A DNA stretch of 64,000 nt from NCBI GenBank assembly GCA_037355855.1, contig CM074760.1:6068501-6132500 (forward strand), read 5' to 3'. The notes beneath the pieces were generated by a model, which was not told where the DNA came from, ran no database searches, and was given only the letters and a program-made list of their open reading frames with translations. A program made the translations under genes and the position numbers. This document shows, piece by piece, positions 20,994-35,070 of this stretch (within the stretch, counting starts at the first letter, position 1; each line of letters begins with the position of its first letter). Source of the DNA: Pseudo-nitzschia pungens (Eukaryota; Bacillariophyta; Bacillariophyceae; Bacillariales; Bacillariaceae).

Positions 20994-22267
20994 TTTTCGC
21001 GGCGCAGCACAACATTGCAAAGCACAGAATAACATTGCATACCGAACCTGGGATGGCCGTGACGGCGGATGCAGCGAAGAGCGAGTTGGGAGTGGGCACC
21101 CCGAAAGCAACGAGACGATTTCCGCGCTTGGCGTGCGCAAACGCAACGTGAGTGACGGAAGGCGAAACACGCATTTTTTTCCTCGTTCCGTTCCGTTCCG
21201 TTCCGATGGCAACCCAAAAGGCGGGGAACAAAAATCGCTCCCGTATTCCGTTCCGCACGCAACGACAAAAAGGGATCTTTTGCTCCGGAATCCTTCGCAA
21301 ACGGACACCGACTAATAATTACCCCAGATTGTGATTCGAACGGCGAGCGACCCGCAGCGAATGCCGAAAGCGAGCGCAAACTGACGAACGGCGCGAATTG
21401 CGGCGCCGCCGTTGCGGTTGGCTCGTCCGAGATCGAAAACTACCCGCGGGATGTACCGTGCGCGCGCAGTTCCTTCCCGCAAGAGTTTCGAAGGCTCCGT
21501 CGTCTCGTCTCTCTGCAAAAATGAGGATGATCGGCACCGCCCGTCCGCTCGCCCGCACGACACGGTCGCGCTGCAACGCGTCGGGCGCTCCGGCGAACAA
21601 AGACCTCCGAAAACATCGCTCGGCCGCTTTCGAGCGAGACGGATCCGCGAGAGGTTTGGTGCGGATGGAAAGTTCGACGCCGTCCTTTCTCGTCCATTTG
21701 AAACCAGCATATTACTTCGCGCACATCTTGCGAATCGATGGGCAGAGTGATTCTTTTGTGCACGGAATTCTTCGAAGCAGTACCAGTGCCAGTGCATATC
21801 TCATCTTTCAAAGGAGCAAATCGCAGTCTGAGGAGAATTCTGTGTCGAAAGATAATACTTGTATTATTTTCGTCTATCGTTTTAATACAATTTTAAACAA
21901 TTATGGCAAACAAGTCGATTTCTGAAAAAATTCTTCCCTCACTTTCAATTTTAATCGAATTAATCAATTCCGAGGTAGGTTTCCACCTCTGTCGTCATCA
22001 TCTCTTCCGAAAGAATTGCTGCCGACCAACTCCGTGTGGGACTACGTAATGAATGTACTCTACGACGAAACGCGTAAGGTGTACGACGTACAACGCGATT
22101 CTCGCGGAGCTCCCTTGTGAGTGACAATGGCGATTGCCGACGGAGGCGATCATTCGACGCAAAGTTTTTTCCGGAAGGCCCGAACGTATCATCGGAGCCG
22201 GCGAGAGAACACCGGCATCCGGTCCCGCGAAACGATCGAGCGACGATCGAGGATCTTCCGAGCGAAA
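20994..22267. other. Intergenic region upstream of the EamA transporter gene
   Basis: This 1.27-kb region is GC-rich and CG-dinucleotide-rich to about 21700, then AT-rich to 21960. Short frames on both strands have no recognisable domains. TTCCG tandem words occur at 21186-21206. No gene is supported. Confidence 0.3.
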
Positions 22268-24524
<2,257 letters not shown>

Positions 24525-25833
24525 TCAATCATCACGATGTTATGATACGTGGTAGTGATACAATATGATATGGTCATCCAATGACTGGAGCCTCGCAGTA
24601 AACATTTGCTCTGGATGTAGGCAATGATAGTTAAATCTATCTTGAGTTGTAAACTACTAGTCTATTCAATGTTCTCTAAATTGTACTTCGTAGTACTTTG
24701 TCAGTTACACGAACCACAGACCAGTGATTTTATTATACGAAAGGACAATGTGCGAAAGCCATCCAACAGCAATCACACGAGGAAGATCAAGGACTGTGAG
24801 AGTTGTCAGCCAGTAGGAGTAGTTTCGGTTAGTAGTGGACAAGACAGAGCAGTCGAATACGAATGCCAACCATTGTTAGTTTCTGACAAACTTCTTCAAA
24901 GGAGACACCATGAATCGCTTGATACTAGATAACTTCCATGTTGGAACGAGGGTGGTGTAGTTCGTGCTACAGCATTCAATATTAAAATATAATGGTACTT
25001 GGTTTTTATCGGGATAAAATTTGTGAAAAGACAATCCAAGAAACGAGGTGCAAGTTCTCAGTTTGCTAGATAGTGTCACCAGCAGAGTTTTACACCACGT
25101 CACGAGTTCACTGCCAAGAAACGTAGGGAAACTTCCCTTGATTAGTCGAAGAAGCAGACCGTAACAAGCATCAAATTATTTGTTACAGCAAAAAGTCTTC
25201 TTGCCATCAGTTCATGCCACAGACCACCAGGAAAGATGTTGCCAAAAGAATAATGTTCGCAACGTAAACAACAAACCGTTATTATCCGATCGCTAAGCTT
25301 AGAAAAGTGATCGGCTTATCACTTCGTGTTTTGGGACATGGCTTTCACTTTCCGTCAATCATTACGCATGTTGCTGTGAATGATAAGATACGGTTAACGA
25401 CTTCATCTGAGGAAATTCATACCACCTCGCGCGCTCGTAGCCCTTAAGCCCTAAAGTACTTGTACGTATGTTCAATTAGAAAGCATTATTGATTTTGAAA
25501 TTTCGAAAACGGCCAGCTCACTCGTACCGTATCGGAAGTACGGTACTCATAGTAAACTTCGCACACAAACTCACTTTCTCGTCAATCATCGTTAGGATCA
25601 ACTGACTTTACCGGTAGAAGGTAGTTGTACCCGGTACCAGTAGTATCAACATGTACGACATCCGGTACGGTATTCGAGTATTAAAAATCACTCGTGCTTT
25701 GAATTTCGAATGGTTCCAGTTTCTCTTTCGATGGTTGACATTTTCTTCGCCATTGATCGGCCATCAACCGTTGGCATTTCGATCGATAATCTCTTTCTAA
25801 TTTGTCCTGAGTCGAGAGTTGCAACGCTACACA
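24525..25833. promoter_or_regulatory. Intergenic region upstream of the P450 gene
   Basis: A 1.3-kb AT-rich spacer with no convincing gene. The last 330 bp hold GTAC/CGGTA words (25518-25680: CGTACCGTATCGG, GTACGGTACTC, TTTACCGGTAG, GTACCCGGTACC, ATCCGGTACGG), about 155-315 bp before the P450 start. Confidence 0.4.
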
Positions 25834-27558
25834 ATGGCAACCATCGGAGGACTCTACAAGCTTGCAAGAAAGCCCATCGAACCGACGAAGACTGGTTGGT
25901 TTCACAGCCTTCCCGCATTGCCCGGATTGCCCGACTTGAGTGACGAGTATCGGCTGGTGACGAACACAGCCAGCGGTGTCTACAGTCATACCTGTGACAG
26001 GATCGAGGAACGGTTGCCGGATGAGTTGAAGAACAACTACTTTGCTCTCGAAGAGCAAATCGGCGAGTCGTTGACCGTCATTGGCCTGGGCCACGTGCAA
26101 CCTCGAGTCGTAGTGAAATTCACTCTCTTGGTGTTGATCGTCTCCGTTTGCATCTTGTCGTACATTGCGAGGCGCAAACGAAGACTCCGGCACATTATGC
26201 TCTACGGGAACAATGCGTTCCCGCCATACACCAAAGCTGGCATGATGAAAACCATCACCGCACTGATAACCAACTCTCAGTCGCCCTGGTTCTTCAAGCA
26301 ATGTTCCGACGAGATCAACTCTTCTGTGTTTCGCTTGAAGCTGCCGTTTGTCAAAGCCCCCATGGTTGTAGCTGTTGGAGACTTGGTTACTGTGAAGGAG
26401 ATTCTCCAAGATCCGTTGACTGTGAAAACCGAATCCCACTTTTCATCCCTCGCCTCGGTTGCTGGAGGAGGGCCCAACATTATCACGTCGGAAGGACCGC
26501 AATGGAAAAAATCCCGCAAGGCGGTATCTCCCGCATTTCTCAAGAAACATCTGGACCGAATGCATCACATCTGCAGGGAGGAGACGGAGGACTGGATCAA
26601 CAACAGACTGAAACGATTGATTGAAAAGGACAAAGATTTCGACATTGGCAAGGAAATGATGCGATTGACGCTTTCCATTTTGTGCAAAGCGGCATTTGAT
26701 TACGACATCGAACCCAACGAAACAGCTGCGATCGCAGGAGAATTAGAGATTGTGTCGAAGGAGTTTGGCTACGACGAAATGAATCGTCCCATGAGAGTGA
26801 GATTTGGCATCCTCCGCGCGTCGACGCGTCGTGCGAGATTGGCCAGGACCAGGATGCAAGATTTTGCGAAGAAAATCCTGTACGCCTATCGAATCAAGAA
26901 ACGATCGGAAAACAGCACTGCACTCGATCCGAACGAAACAATCATGAGCTGCATCGTCAAGAGCAAGAAGTACGACGACGATTCACGAAGAGTCGCCGAC
27001 ATTGTAATGTTCTTGCTCGCTGGTGTTGAGAACACAGCATACTCTCTGGCATGGACTCTGTTTGAATTGGCAAGAAACCCTAGGGTTGCTTCCGAATTGA
27101 ACAGTGCTCTGAACGGAAACAACGACAAGAAAGCGCAAGAAATGCTCAAGGACGTCCTTCGAGAGGGAATGAGACTTCGCCCTCCTGTGCCCGGTATTGG
27201 GATCCGCACAGTCGGCCGAGATTTTTACATGAAGGACAAGTCCATTGTGATTCCAAAAGGTTCACAGATCATTGTTCCGTCACTTGTGGCGACACGGTTC
27301 GATGTCGAGGATGCCGAATGTTTCCGCCCGTCGCGCTGGAGGGATCACCCAGACAAGTCGTTCCTGTTGTTTTCCACGGGTCGGCGCAACTGTGTTGGTC
27401 AATCGCTTGCGCTCGCAGAAATCACGTGGGTTTTGTCACGTCTGTGCGCCAAGTTCGAGTTTGTTGTCGTGAATGATGGCACGATTGAATACTGCGGAAC
27501 GACCATGAAATGCCTCGGGACGCGATTGAAGGCAAGCGTGGTTCCGAAGAGCTTGTAG
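25834..27558 (+). CDS. Cytochrome P450 monooxygenase with unusual N-terminal extension
   Basis: A 574-residue haem-thiolate monooxygenase. The haem loop FSTGRRNCVG lies at about residues 513-522 with the axial Cys, the I-helix oxygen motif AGVENT at about 395-400, and the K-helix ExxR as REGMRLRPP. PERF-like FRPSRWRD precedes the haem loop. The membrane anchor (FTLLVLIVSVCILSYIARRK) is not at the N-terminus but near residues 96-115, after a soluble-looking, amphipathic segment (RLVTNTASGVYSHTCDRIEE, LPDELKNNYFALEEQIGESL). The in-frame ATG at 25834 is used; the frame is open a few codons further without ATG. Single exon. Clan cannot be assigned safely from motifs. Likely ER- or lipid-droplet-associated; substrate unknown. 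Confidence 0.92.
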   Translation: MATIGGLYKLARKPIEPTKTGWFHSLPALPGLPDLSDEYRLVTNTASGVYSHTCDRIEERLPDELKNNYFALEEQIGESLTVIGLGHVQPRVVVKFTLLVLIVSVCILSYIARRKRRLRHIMLYGNNAFPPYTKAGMMKTITALITNSQSPWFFKQCSDEINSSVFRLKLPFVKAPMVVAVGDLVTVKEILQDPLTVKTESHFSSLASVAGGGPNIITSEGPQWKKSRKAVSPAFLKKHLDRMHHICREETEDWINNRLKRLIEKDKDFDIGKEMMRLTLSILCKAAFDYDIEPNETAAIAGELEIVSKEFGYDEMNRPMRVRFGILRASTRRARLARTRMQDFAKKILYAYRIKKRSENSTALDPNETIMSCIVKSKKYDDDSRRVADIVMFLLAGVENTAYSLAWTLFELARNPRVASELNSALNGNNDKKAQEMLKDVLREGMRLRPPVPGIGIRTVGRDFYMKDKSIVIPKGSQIIVPSLVATRFDVEDAECFRPSRWRDHPDKSFLLFSTGRRNCVGQSLALAEITWVLSRLCAKFEFVVVNDGTIEYCGTTMKCLGTRLKASVVPKSL

Positions 27559-28523
27559 GTCTTCAATCCAGACGTTCTTGTTTCCGATGTCTGTGACCAT
27601 TTGAGCCTGTCAACAGACCAAACGAACAAATACAAGCGAAAAGCAGGGGTACAGAAAATATTATTACGCTTTTATGATTGCTTTTACAAAAGACCGGTTT
27701 TGTTGAACGAAAAACTCTTCACCAACTAGACCGAAACACGGAACCAAGAAGTACATGATAGTCTCGACCATCCAAACGATGCGGCCGTGTTTCAAAAGGG
27801 ACAAGTCACAGAACTTGTGCTTATCCCGCACTGCAAACTGAGTTGGAGTCCAACTATTTGAGACCTAGATAGAGATGAATGAAAACTAATGATTCGATTC
27901 CAACTAGATAGACGGCTTTCTGTATTCTGTTTCCGTATTCAGCTGATTCTCAAAAGGCTACAGTTTCCAACGATGATTCATTCAGTCTCGTAATCTTACG
28001 GTAATTACCTCGTACCGGTACGGCAACCTTACCAGGTACCGAGACTGTAAGATATTTTTCATTTGAACGTATAGTAGGTATAGCTCGTACGATACTTCGT
28101 AGCTCTCGGAAAGTATTCGGTCGAGTGAGTCGATCACAAAATTCTCCTCTCTCGGAATTTTTTCTCTTCAACAACAACAACGCGACGAAGGATTTCGTTC
28201 ATTTTTTTTCCCCTCATCTCGTTCCGCAGTGTTGTTGAGATTGATTTGATTGAGCGAGAGTGGTGTTTCTCGTTGACAGCTGTTTTGACAGCTTGCGCCA
28301 ACGAAAATCATCGCGTCGCAATCGTAAAAATTCGAATTCGCCAGCGAGCTACGGTAGCTGTGGCATCATTGGAATGAATATCACCGGTAATTTACTCGCA
28401 AGATTTACCTGGTACAGTACGAGTAATTACTCTTCGAACGAATCGGATTGTGAAAGTTTTTTTTTCTGTCGGGTGTCATTCGATAATTATGCCAATATAG
28501 CTCTCGCACGAGTGCCGGCCACA
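27559..28523. promoter_or_regulatory. Intergenic region between P450 and TraB-like gene
   Basis: No gene is visible. GTAC/GTAAG words cluster at 27985-28105 (CTTACGGTAATTACCTCGTA, CCGGTACGGCAACCTTACCA) and 28380-28430 (CACCGGTAATTTAC, CCTGGTACAGTACGAG), 100-540 bp before the next start codon. Confidence 0.35.
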
Positions 28524-29384
28524 ATGAGCGCTTCTCCGCTCCGATCCAACAACCAAAGCACCATGCAAAGTCATCTTCACCGTCATCGACATCAACATCT
28601 TTCTTGGATCTGCATCGCGGTGTGGTCGATGGCGGCGGTGGATTCCTTTCTGCTTCCCCGTTCGCCCAAGATGGTGTCCAAGCCATCGCCATTGCCATCG
28701 CCATCGCGGTCTTCCTTGTCGGTGTCGCTCTCTTCCTCGTCTTCCGAGCACGAGCACGAGCACCCCGACGTCGATCCCGATCCGTCACTTCCGCCCGGAA
28801 GGGCAAAAGGAACGGGAACGACGACAATCGCGAAGCGGCGGAGACAAGGACGAAGCGCCGGGTCGACGACCGATCGTCCCCAATCGAATTCCTATCTCCG
28901 GTGGAGCCGGCGCAAAGACCTCTGGGAGATGCAAACCGCCGTGACGACCTTTGAGCGCTCCTCGGACCGAAAGGCGGTCGAGCTCCACGCCCAGCAGCAC
29001 TTTGGGGACGCCGGCTACTTTTCGTACTGGAATTCCGACGAGCGATTCAACGATCGGCACGACTGCGTGCTCTACGAATTGCTGGTGGACGAGGAGCTGC
29101 TCGAATACACGTACGGCAACGGCAATGTTAATGGCAATGGCAACGAGAGCACGGGCGACTGGCGCGTCACCCAGCCGATCATGGCGTCGGTCAACGATCG
29201 AAACTTTGCCCAGAACCTCGGCTTGCATTGCCAGGCATCCATCATCGACTACACCCAATCGAGCAAGTGGATCCACGCCGACATGTCGCGGCAGGAGTTC
29301 CAGAAACTCGTGGAAGCAAGCACCAACTCGGATGAGAACGAGAATGCAAACCCGGACCCGAGCGATGCCAACGGCAACAGCAGC

Positions 29385-29430
<46 letters not shown>

Positions 29431-30476
29431 GCACGCCGCTGTGGAAGCTGGCAGCGCCCGAGTCGTCCTCGACCGCCGCGGAAGCCGTCGCCGCGCTCAT
29501 GGTCGGCCCGCCCACGCTCGAGCTGGCGTCGGGCAGCGGCGGTTCGCGCGATCGAACGAGACAGAATCGACGACGGCTACAGCGACAGCGACGCCTCTTC
29601 ACCAACCTCTTTCTGCCCGGAAGCCGGCTCGCCTCGGGGATCCGCGCCCTCCTGTGGACGACGGTCCCGGCACCCGAGCTCTCTGTCATTTTGTTGGACT
29701 GGTCCAGCCTGCTGCGGGTGGGCGGTGGTGCGGGCAGCACGGGCACCAGCACCAGCACGAGCGTGAACAAGGACGGCAACGCCAACGTAAACGTCAACAT
29801 CAATATCAATGGACTGTCGGAGGTGGCACTGCCCATACTGAGGTGTCTGGTGTCGTTGGATATCGTCCAGATGCGCCGGTTCTTGCTGGGGCAGCAGGTG
29901 CTCGTGTCGTCCAAGACAGACGCCGATGCGTCCTCATCGTCATCGTCATCGTCGTGGTCTCTGTTGGTCCTCGATCGAAACGACCGAGCCCTCGGTGTGC
30001 TGAAACGAAAGCTCCAAGACCCAGGGGTGGACTCGGTGGCATTGCTGTACGGGAGCTCCCACTGTCCCGATCTGCACAACAAGCTCGTGGCCGCGGGATT
30101 CCAACCCACCAAGAAGGAATGGAGGACGGCCTGGTCGGTGCAAGAAAGCAGCAGCAAAAGCGGCGCCAAAAGAAGCAGCACCACCGACGCAACGGGGAAC
30201 GAAACCGCAAACGCGCCGAGCGAGAACGACAGCGAGAGCGAGAGCGATCGACGACTGCCGGCGCTGGGGGCCTTTCTGGTCTTTTACCTGATTGTCGGAG
30301 CCCTGGATTGGGTGGGGGTTCTGGGGGACACCTGCTCCTGCCTGCTGGACGCAAACTACCTCGACGCGGGACTCGGAGTCGGGCTCTACCTCCTCCGGCA
30401 CGTGTTGCTGTACCTGGGATTGTCCAAGTTTTTGATCGACTGGACGGGTGCCACCGAAACTCGCACCACCGCTTGA
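28524..30476 (+). CDS. TraB-like domain membrane protein, probably plastid-targeted
   Basis: From ATG 28524 the protein has 650 residues; the frame is open ~88 codons upstream, but this start places a signal peptide (WICIAVWSMAAVDSFLLP, F after the predicted cleavage) near the N-terminus. Conserved core: YLRWSRRKDLWEMQTAVTTF, CVLYELLVDEELLEY, QASIIDYTQSSKWIHADMS, then ELSVILLDWSSLL, then VLDRNDRALGVLKRKLQDPG and VALLYGSSHCPDLHNKLVAA followed by GFQPTKKEWRTAW. The YGxxHxxDLxxxL block with a following 'GF.p...eW.taW' is shared with TraB/GumN-like proteins of cyanobacteria and plants. Two C-terminal hydrophobic segments (LGAFLVFYLIVGALDWVGVL; LGVGLYLLRHVLLYLGLSKF) predict membrane anchoring. Poly-Asn (17 residues) and Ser runs are insertions. 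Enzymatic function is not established. Confidence 0.62.
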
Positions 30477-31600
30477 TTCCTACTGGTGTCAGCCGTTGCT
30501 AATTCCGACGGAACCTCAGGGACGGGTTGTAGGGAATTCTGTAGCGCGGTACAACCCACACTTACTATCGTTTAAATTGAAATCGGAGTTATTGAAACGG
30601 AAATCGAGATTGAAATCGGAGTTATTGAAATCGAGATTGAAATCGTGGTCGGTCTCCGGGGGGAACCGTATGGAATTTCATTCCATTTCGTTCCGTTCCA
30701 TTTCGTTTCGTTCGTGCGAGCCCGTGCTCTGTTCGACGCAACTCGACCGGGGCGCAACACCGAGGTACACCAGGAACCACGGAAGAAACGAAGCTCGATC
30801 AATCCACCGACCAAATTTAGTTACACCAGTACGAGTACTCACTACTACGTGTAGTATTAAAACAAATAGTAATAAATAATAACAGTAATATTATTTTCAA
30901 TACAGTATAATGTCTGAATAGTACATGTAGGCCAAGACGCATCAAAAATATAGTATTACGTTTGCTTCTAGTAGTATGATATTGTTTTGCTACGCCTCCA
31001 TACTCAATCAACATTATGGATTGCTGAATTCGTCTGGGACCTGTGCGCTTGTGACAAAATCCCAGCGGAGTTGCGTGTTGATTGACAAGAACAAGGATGA
31101 GCTGGATTTCGGCAATGGTACTCTACTACTAAAGCAGGAAGGACCGGATTGATTCGTTCTTGCAGCGAGGGAATATTATTACTACTAGTAGTATCAGTAC
31201 TACTAGTACCACTAGTAGTATATACAATAGTTTTTGTGAGAGCGTTGCAGGAGACGGGCATTCTCGACAAGAGTCAGTCTTCAAAAGTTGCGAACCACAG
31301 ATGATGAGATTAGTGTGATAGTAATAATGATATAATAATATTATGATACTCAACACCAGGACAGCACGGAGTGCTAGTAGCAAATAGTGAGACTACAGAG
31401 GATATTGTTCAAGCGCTGTTGCATACACTGCTTAATTACTACTACAAGATACAAAGTACTCCCCTCTAGAGGTCGTCCAAAGGTATAATCGATCGATACT
31501 AGTAATAGTAGGGCATGATGGAGCGCTTAGCCTAGTAGTTTAAAGATGATAAGAACAAAGAAGAAAGTGAGCTGCTGTAAAGGAGATACTATCCGAGATT
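30477..31600. other. Intergenic region with GAAATCG-type minisatellite
   Basis: At about 30578-30650 a short tandem of ATTGAAATCGGAGTT/ATTGAAATCGAG-type 12-15 bp units is present, followed by TTCCATTTCGTTCCG words (30685-30710). From 30830 to 31600 it is AT-rich with TACTAGTAGTA runs. No gene is supported. Confidence 0.4.
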
Positions 31601-32187
31601 CTATGCTAAGACTCCTGTGTAGGGAACTGCTGTACCGGGGCTACAGGTACTACTATTCGCCTCCAGTAACTGTCTGCAAGGTGCTAGGCTGTGTGCTTAG
31701 CAACAGGCTTACTAGCAACAGGCTTCTTATTCCTCCAAGGTGCTATGTTGGGGTGCTACTAACTCGTCCAAGTGACCAGGGTTCTTGTGTACGGTACTAT
31801 TGGATGGTAAGTTAGCATACCCGGTATCTCGCATACAGTAGCAAACTTAACCCTGTAGCACCGCGCTACACTGTGCTATTGGCTGGTGCTTTCCGGACTG
31901 TGCTATTGGCTGGTGCTTTCCGGGTTCTTGCAACTGCTGGTACAATTCCTACACGAGGACCCTGGTCATTTGGGTGTTAGCACACGACCATAGCACCCTC
32001 TTGGAATAGGACTGTTGCTAATCCTGCTGCTAATCCTCCTGCTGCTAAGCCTGCTGCTTATCCTGCTGCTTATCCTGCCGCTAAGCACACAGCCTATAAC
32101 CTTGTAGACAGTTAGTAGTACTGGAGGCTACTAATACTAGCACCTGTAGCCCCAGTAAAGTTCCCTACACAGGAGTCTTAGCATAGT
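31601..32187. mobile_element. Inverted-repeat (MITE/foldback-like) element, copy B
   Basis: The left arm (31601-31690) starts CTATGCTAAGACTCCTGTGT, and the right arm (about 32098-32187) ends AGTCTTAGCATAG. The arms are reverse complements over nearly 90 bp with a few differences (for example AGTAAAG for GGTACAGCAG). The interior contains a perfect 27-bp direct duplication (31869-31925, core TGCTATTGGCTGGTGCTTTC) and CTGCTAATCC/CTGCTTATCC tandem words at about 32025-32090. Sub-terminal sequence (GCTTAGCAACAGGCTTA) is shared with copy A. No coding capacity and no clear target duplication. Confidence 0.68.
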
Positions 32188-32669
32188 AGTAGTAGTAGTA
32201 GTAGCATCTTGGATATCTTAAAACAATACGGGATGAAATTGAAAGTGAACTACGTATTTCCTATCCTAAAGCATCGTTCAGGGAATCTGTTTGATTTTTT
32301 GAAAGGCATGGGTGCCATTTTTATCTTGGTGAGGACGAGTAGTACTCTACATGCACAGTTCCCCAGAGGTGAGACGAAACCACCACAACGCAACGCAACG
32401 CAACACAACGCAGAATAACGCAACGCAACAAACTGAAATAAAACGTGGTTGTTGCTTCTCGACCAATGCGAAACAAGCGCGCAAAGAGTACGTTGGAGTT
32501 TGGAGCAGTCTCGGGTTTTCTAATATTATATTATTATGTGCAGTGCAGTAGTATACTGCACTAGATTCGCATTGGAACAAAGGGCCGCGTTTTGGTCACG
32601 CCGTTTCGTTCTGTCCCGTTCCGTTTCGTCCCATGTGTAGACACACGACAAGGCTAGGCGATTCCTGCC
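32188..32669. other. Intergenic region downstream of the PAP/fibrillin gene
   Basis: No supported gene. AACGCAACGCAACAC tandem words occur at 32388-32425. Confidence 0.3.
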
Positions 32670-33533
32670 TTACTTTATTCGTCGGTAAATGTACAAAAAG
32701 TCGCCCTGGACCGTACGATCGATGCGCAGATCTCCGTCGTTGAAGACCACCGCAAAGCCGACAAAGGGCAACGGGTTGGGAGAGCGAAGGGACGGTAGCG
32801 CAAACGACGACGACGACGACGATGATAGCCGGCTGGACTCGATGCTCGTGCCCCTGAGTTGCAGATCGACCTTGTTCATCGCCCCCACCGCGTACTCAAA
32901 CTCCACCGTTTGCACCAATCGATCGTCCCGCAGGTTGTCGAGAAAGGATCCCGCCAGTTGCACGACGTTGTCCGACGGTTCGTACTCGAGCTCAATGTCC
33001 AGTCGGTTGCTGTTGTTGCCGTTGCTGTTGCCTTCCGAGACGCCCACGCTCTGGCGAATCGACACCAGACGGCTGAGTGGCCCGCCCCGCAGGCCCAGCA
33101 CATCGGGCGCGTCGTTGTAGAGCAATTTCCACCGCGAGGGACGCTCGAGGGGCAGCACGTAGCCCGAAAGGTCGTCCGCCAGTTTCGCGATCCTGGATTT
33201 GGACGACTCGGTGTCCCCGAACCCAAAGCGGGGGGGAGCGGTCGACGAAGCGGCCGCGTCGTTGCCGATTTCCCGGAGAAGCTGGGCCTTGGGACCGTCC
33301 TCTTCCAAAAAGTCGTCCGAGGCGTCGAAATATTCCTCGTTCAGGGTGTGCTCGCAGAGCGAGACATCCCCGAAGGATCCCACTCGTTGTCGTCGTTGTT
33401 GTTGTTGTTGTTGCTGCTGCTGCCGGGACGGAGCACGCGACGATGACATGGAAGTTCCGCGAAAGGCGCGACAGGTGTGGAATGCCGACAGCGCGACGAT
33501 CACGGGAACAACCGTGCGTGGCAAGGGTGTCAT
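32670..33533 (-). CDS. PAP/fibrillin family plastid lipid-associated protein
   Basis: A 287-residue protein. The ATG at 33531-33533 opens a signal peptide (TVVPVIVALSAFHTCRA) ending in CRAFRG, an ASAFAP-like motif, so plastid import is expected. A poly-Gln stretch follows. The mature part has fibrillin blocks: RPSRWKLLYNDAPDVLGLRG, LSRLVSIRQSVG, LDIELEYEPSDNVVQLAGSF, EFEYAVGAMNKVDLQLRGTS and the C-terminal FNDGDLRIDRTVQGDFLYIY, which corresponds to the terminal 'YLDEDLRI.RG..G.LFVL' strand of plant fibrillins (plastoglobule/thylakoid lipid-associated lipocalin-like proteins). Poly-Ser and Asn-rich insertions are low-complexity. The nearest gene, downstream of 34175, is on the same strand. Which fibrillin subgroup is not clear. 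Confidence 0.78.
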   Translation of the reverse strand: MTPLPRTVVPVIVALSAFHTCRAFRGTSMSSSRAPSRQQQQQQQQQRRQRVGSFGDVSLCEHTLNEEYFDASDDFLEEDGPKAQLLREIGNDAAASSTAPPRFGFGDTESSKSRIAKLADDLSGYVLPLERPSRWKLLYNDAPDVLGLRGGPLSRLVSIRQSVGVSEGNSNGNNSNRLDIELEYEPSDNVVQLAGSFLDNLRDDRLVQTVEFEYAVGAMNKVDLQLRGTSIESSRLSSSSSSSFALPSLRSPNPLPFVGFAVVFNDGDLRIDRTVQGDFLYIYRRIK

Positions 33534-34175
33534 CGTTCGATACAATTGATGCGAGTAACCTTTATCGTTGTCGTTTTCTTAGTCTTTCGGTCGACGCATG
33601 GAAGACGAAGGGGAGTTTCACAATGGCAAGTGGCGATTGGTACCGGTACTGTACGAGATGATGATGATATTGTTTGTCGGATTTCGGATCGAAGAAGATA
33701 CGACGAGTTCCGGTGCAAGTTGTTGCGAGTTGACCGATACGGTACAGTAACTTACCTAGTAATCTTACTGTACAGTAGCGCGATCATCGTACGTACACGT
33801 ACGTTTGTAGAACCGGGAATGAAAAACATTCTTTTACACGAGTGAGTCTCAAGTCGAACGAAAAACATTCTTTTTTTTTTGTTGGTGGAAAGATCCACTT
33901 CGATTTCATTTTGCCATTCTCTTCTCGTACCAGATCATCTTACTGTATCCATAGTAATCGAACTATCCATCGAAAAGTCGAAGCCGCAGAGTTTGCGTAC
34001 CAATAAGGATACTCGTATGCACCCTCGTACCCGAAGAGAAGCCGAGGGGTTGCAAAATAGTAATGGGTAGAAAACACACGAGTGCCAGAGTGATTCATTC
34101 GGTTCCCTCAAAATTGCAGGACTTTCGTTCTCGTGCTATTGCATCATCATTATCATTTATTTATTTCGCAACGCA
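33534..34175. promoter_or_regulatory. Upstream region of the PAP/fibrillin gene
   Basis: This 642-bp spacer holds a GTAC/GTAAG cluster at 33640-33815 (TTGGTACCGGTACTGTACG, GATACGGTACAGTAACTTAC, TAATCTTACTGTACAG, GTACGTACACGTACG), about 110-280 bp upstream of the fibrillin start. No gene is visible. Confidence 0.4.
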
Positions 34176-34669
34176 TCAATCAGTACCGTATATCGTGGAA
34201 CCCTCCCATTCCCCGTAGTCCCGCACGAGTTGCAGCCGGCATCGATGCCGATGCCGATGCCGATCCCGGTGCCGATGCCGATCCGTGTTGTTGTTGTTGT
34301 TGTCCCCCCGCCGGCAGGATTGGCAATCCCTGCCGCAGAGTTGCCGGTGAAGGATTTCCAAAACGCTCGCTTGCAGGTCTTCCACCACGGAGGGGGGACA
34401 GAATCCGTCCAGGGCCGACCGCGCGATCGTTACCAGAAAGGGTTTTCCCCCTTGCGTGTTGTTGTTGTTTTTGTGGTGGTGGTGGTCCCCGCTGCTCTCG
34501 GTCAGCCGTTGCCGAATGTGTCGTTTCACCAAACGCAGAGATTCCCGCATCGCTCGGGTCGCTCCCGCGCGGCTCGTGAATCGCTCGTGGGGCATGCCGT
34601 GATTCGGAATGGCTTCGAGGATCATTGGCAGCAGACGCGGTTTCGATTTGTTGCACTTATCATTATTTG

Positions 34670-34704
<35 letters not shown>

Positions 34705-35030
34705 TCGTTGTCGTTGCCGTTGTCGTCGTCGCTCTCGTTGATTTCCCTGACGAGTGTTCGAATCAACGCTTCCGCCCGATCTTTCCCGTCGAAATACTTT
34801 GCAATTTCTTCGAACGAAACATCGCTAACGGCAATGCCGGCATCGCACCCCGGATCCGCTGTCTGCCTCCTTCGTTTCGCATCCTTCGAGCGGGTGGAAG
34901 CAGAATCGCAGTGACTCGATAGTATTGTTTTCAAAAGGTCGTAAAAACGAACAGTCTCGGTTTGATAATCGAGGGCGGTGCAGGCATCCGCAGTCGCAGG
35001 CTGGTTGTTGTCTGTCGTGTCGATGCGGTT

Positions 35031-35070
<40 letters not shown>

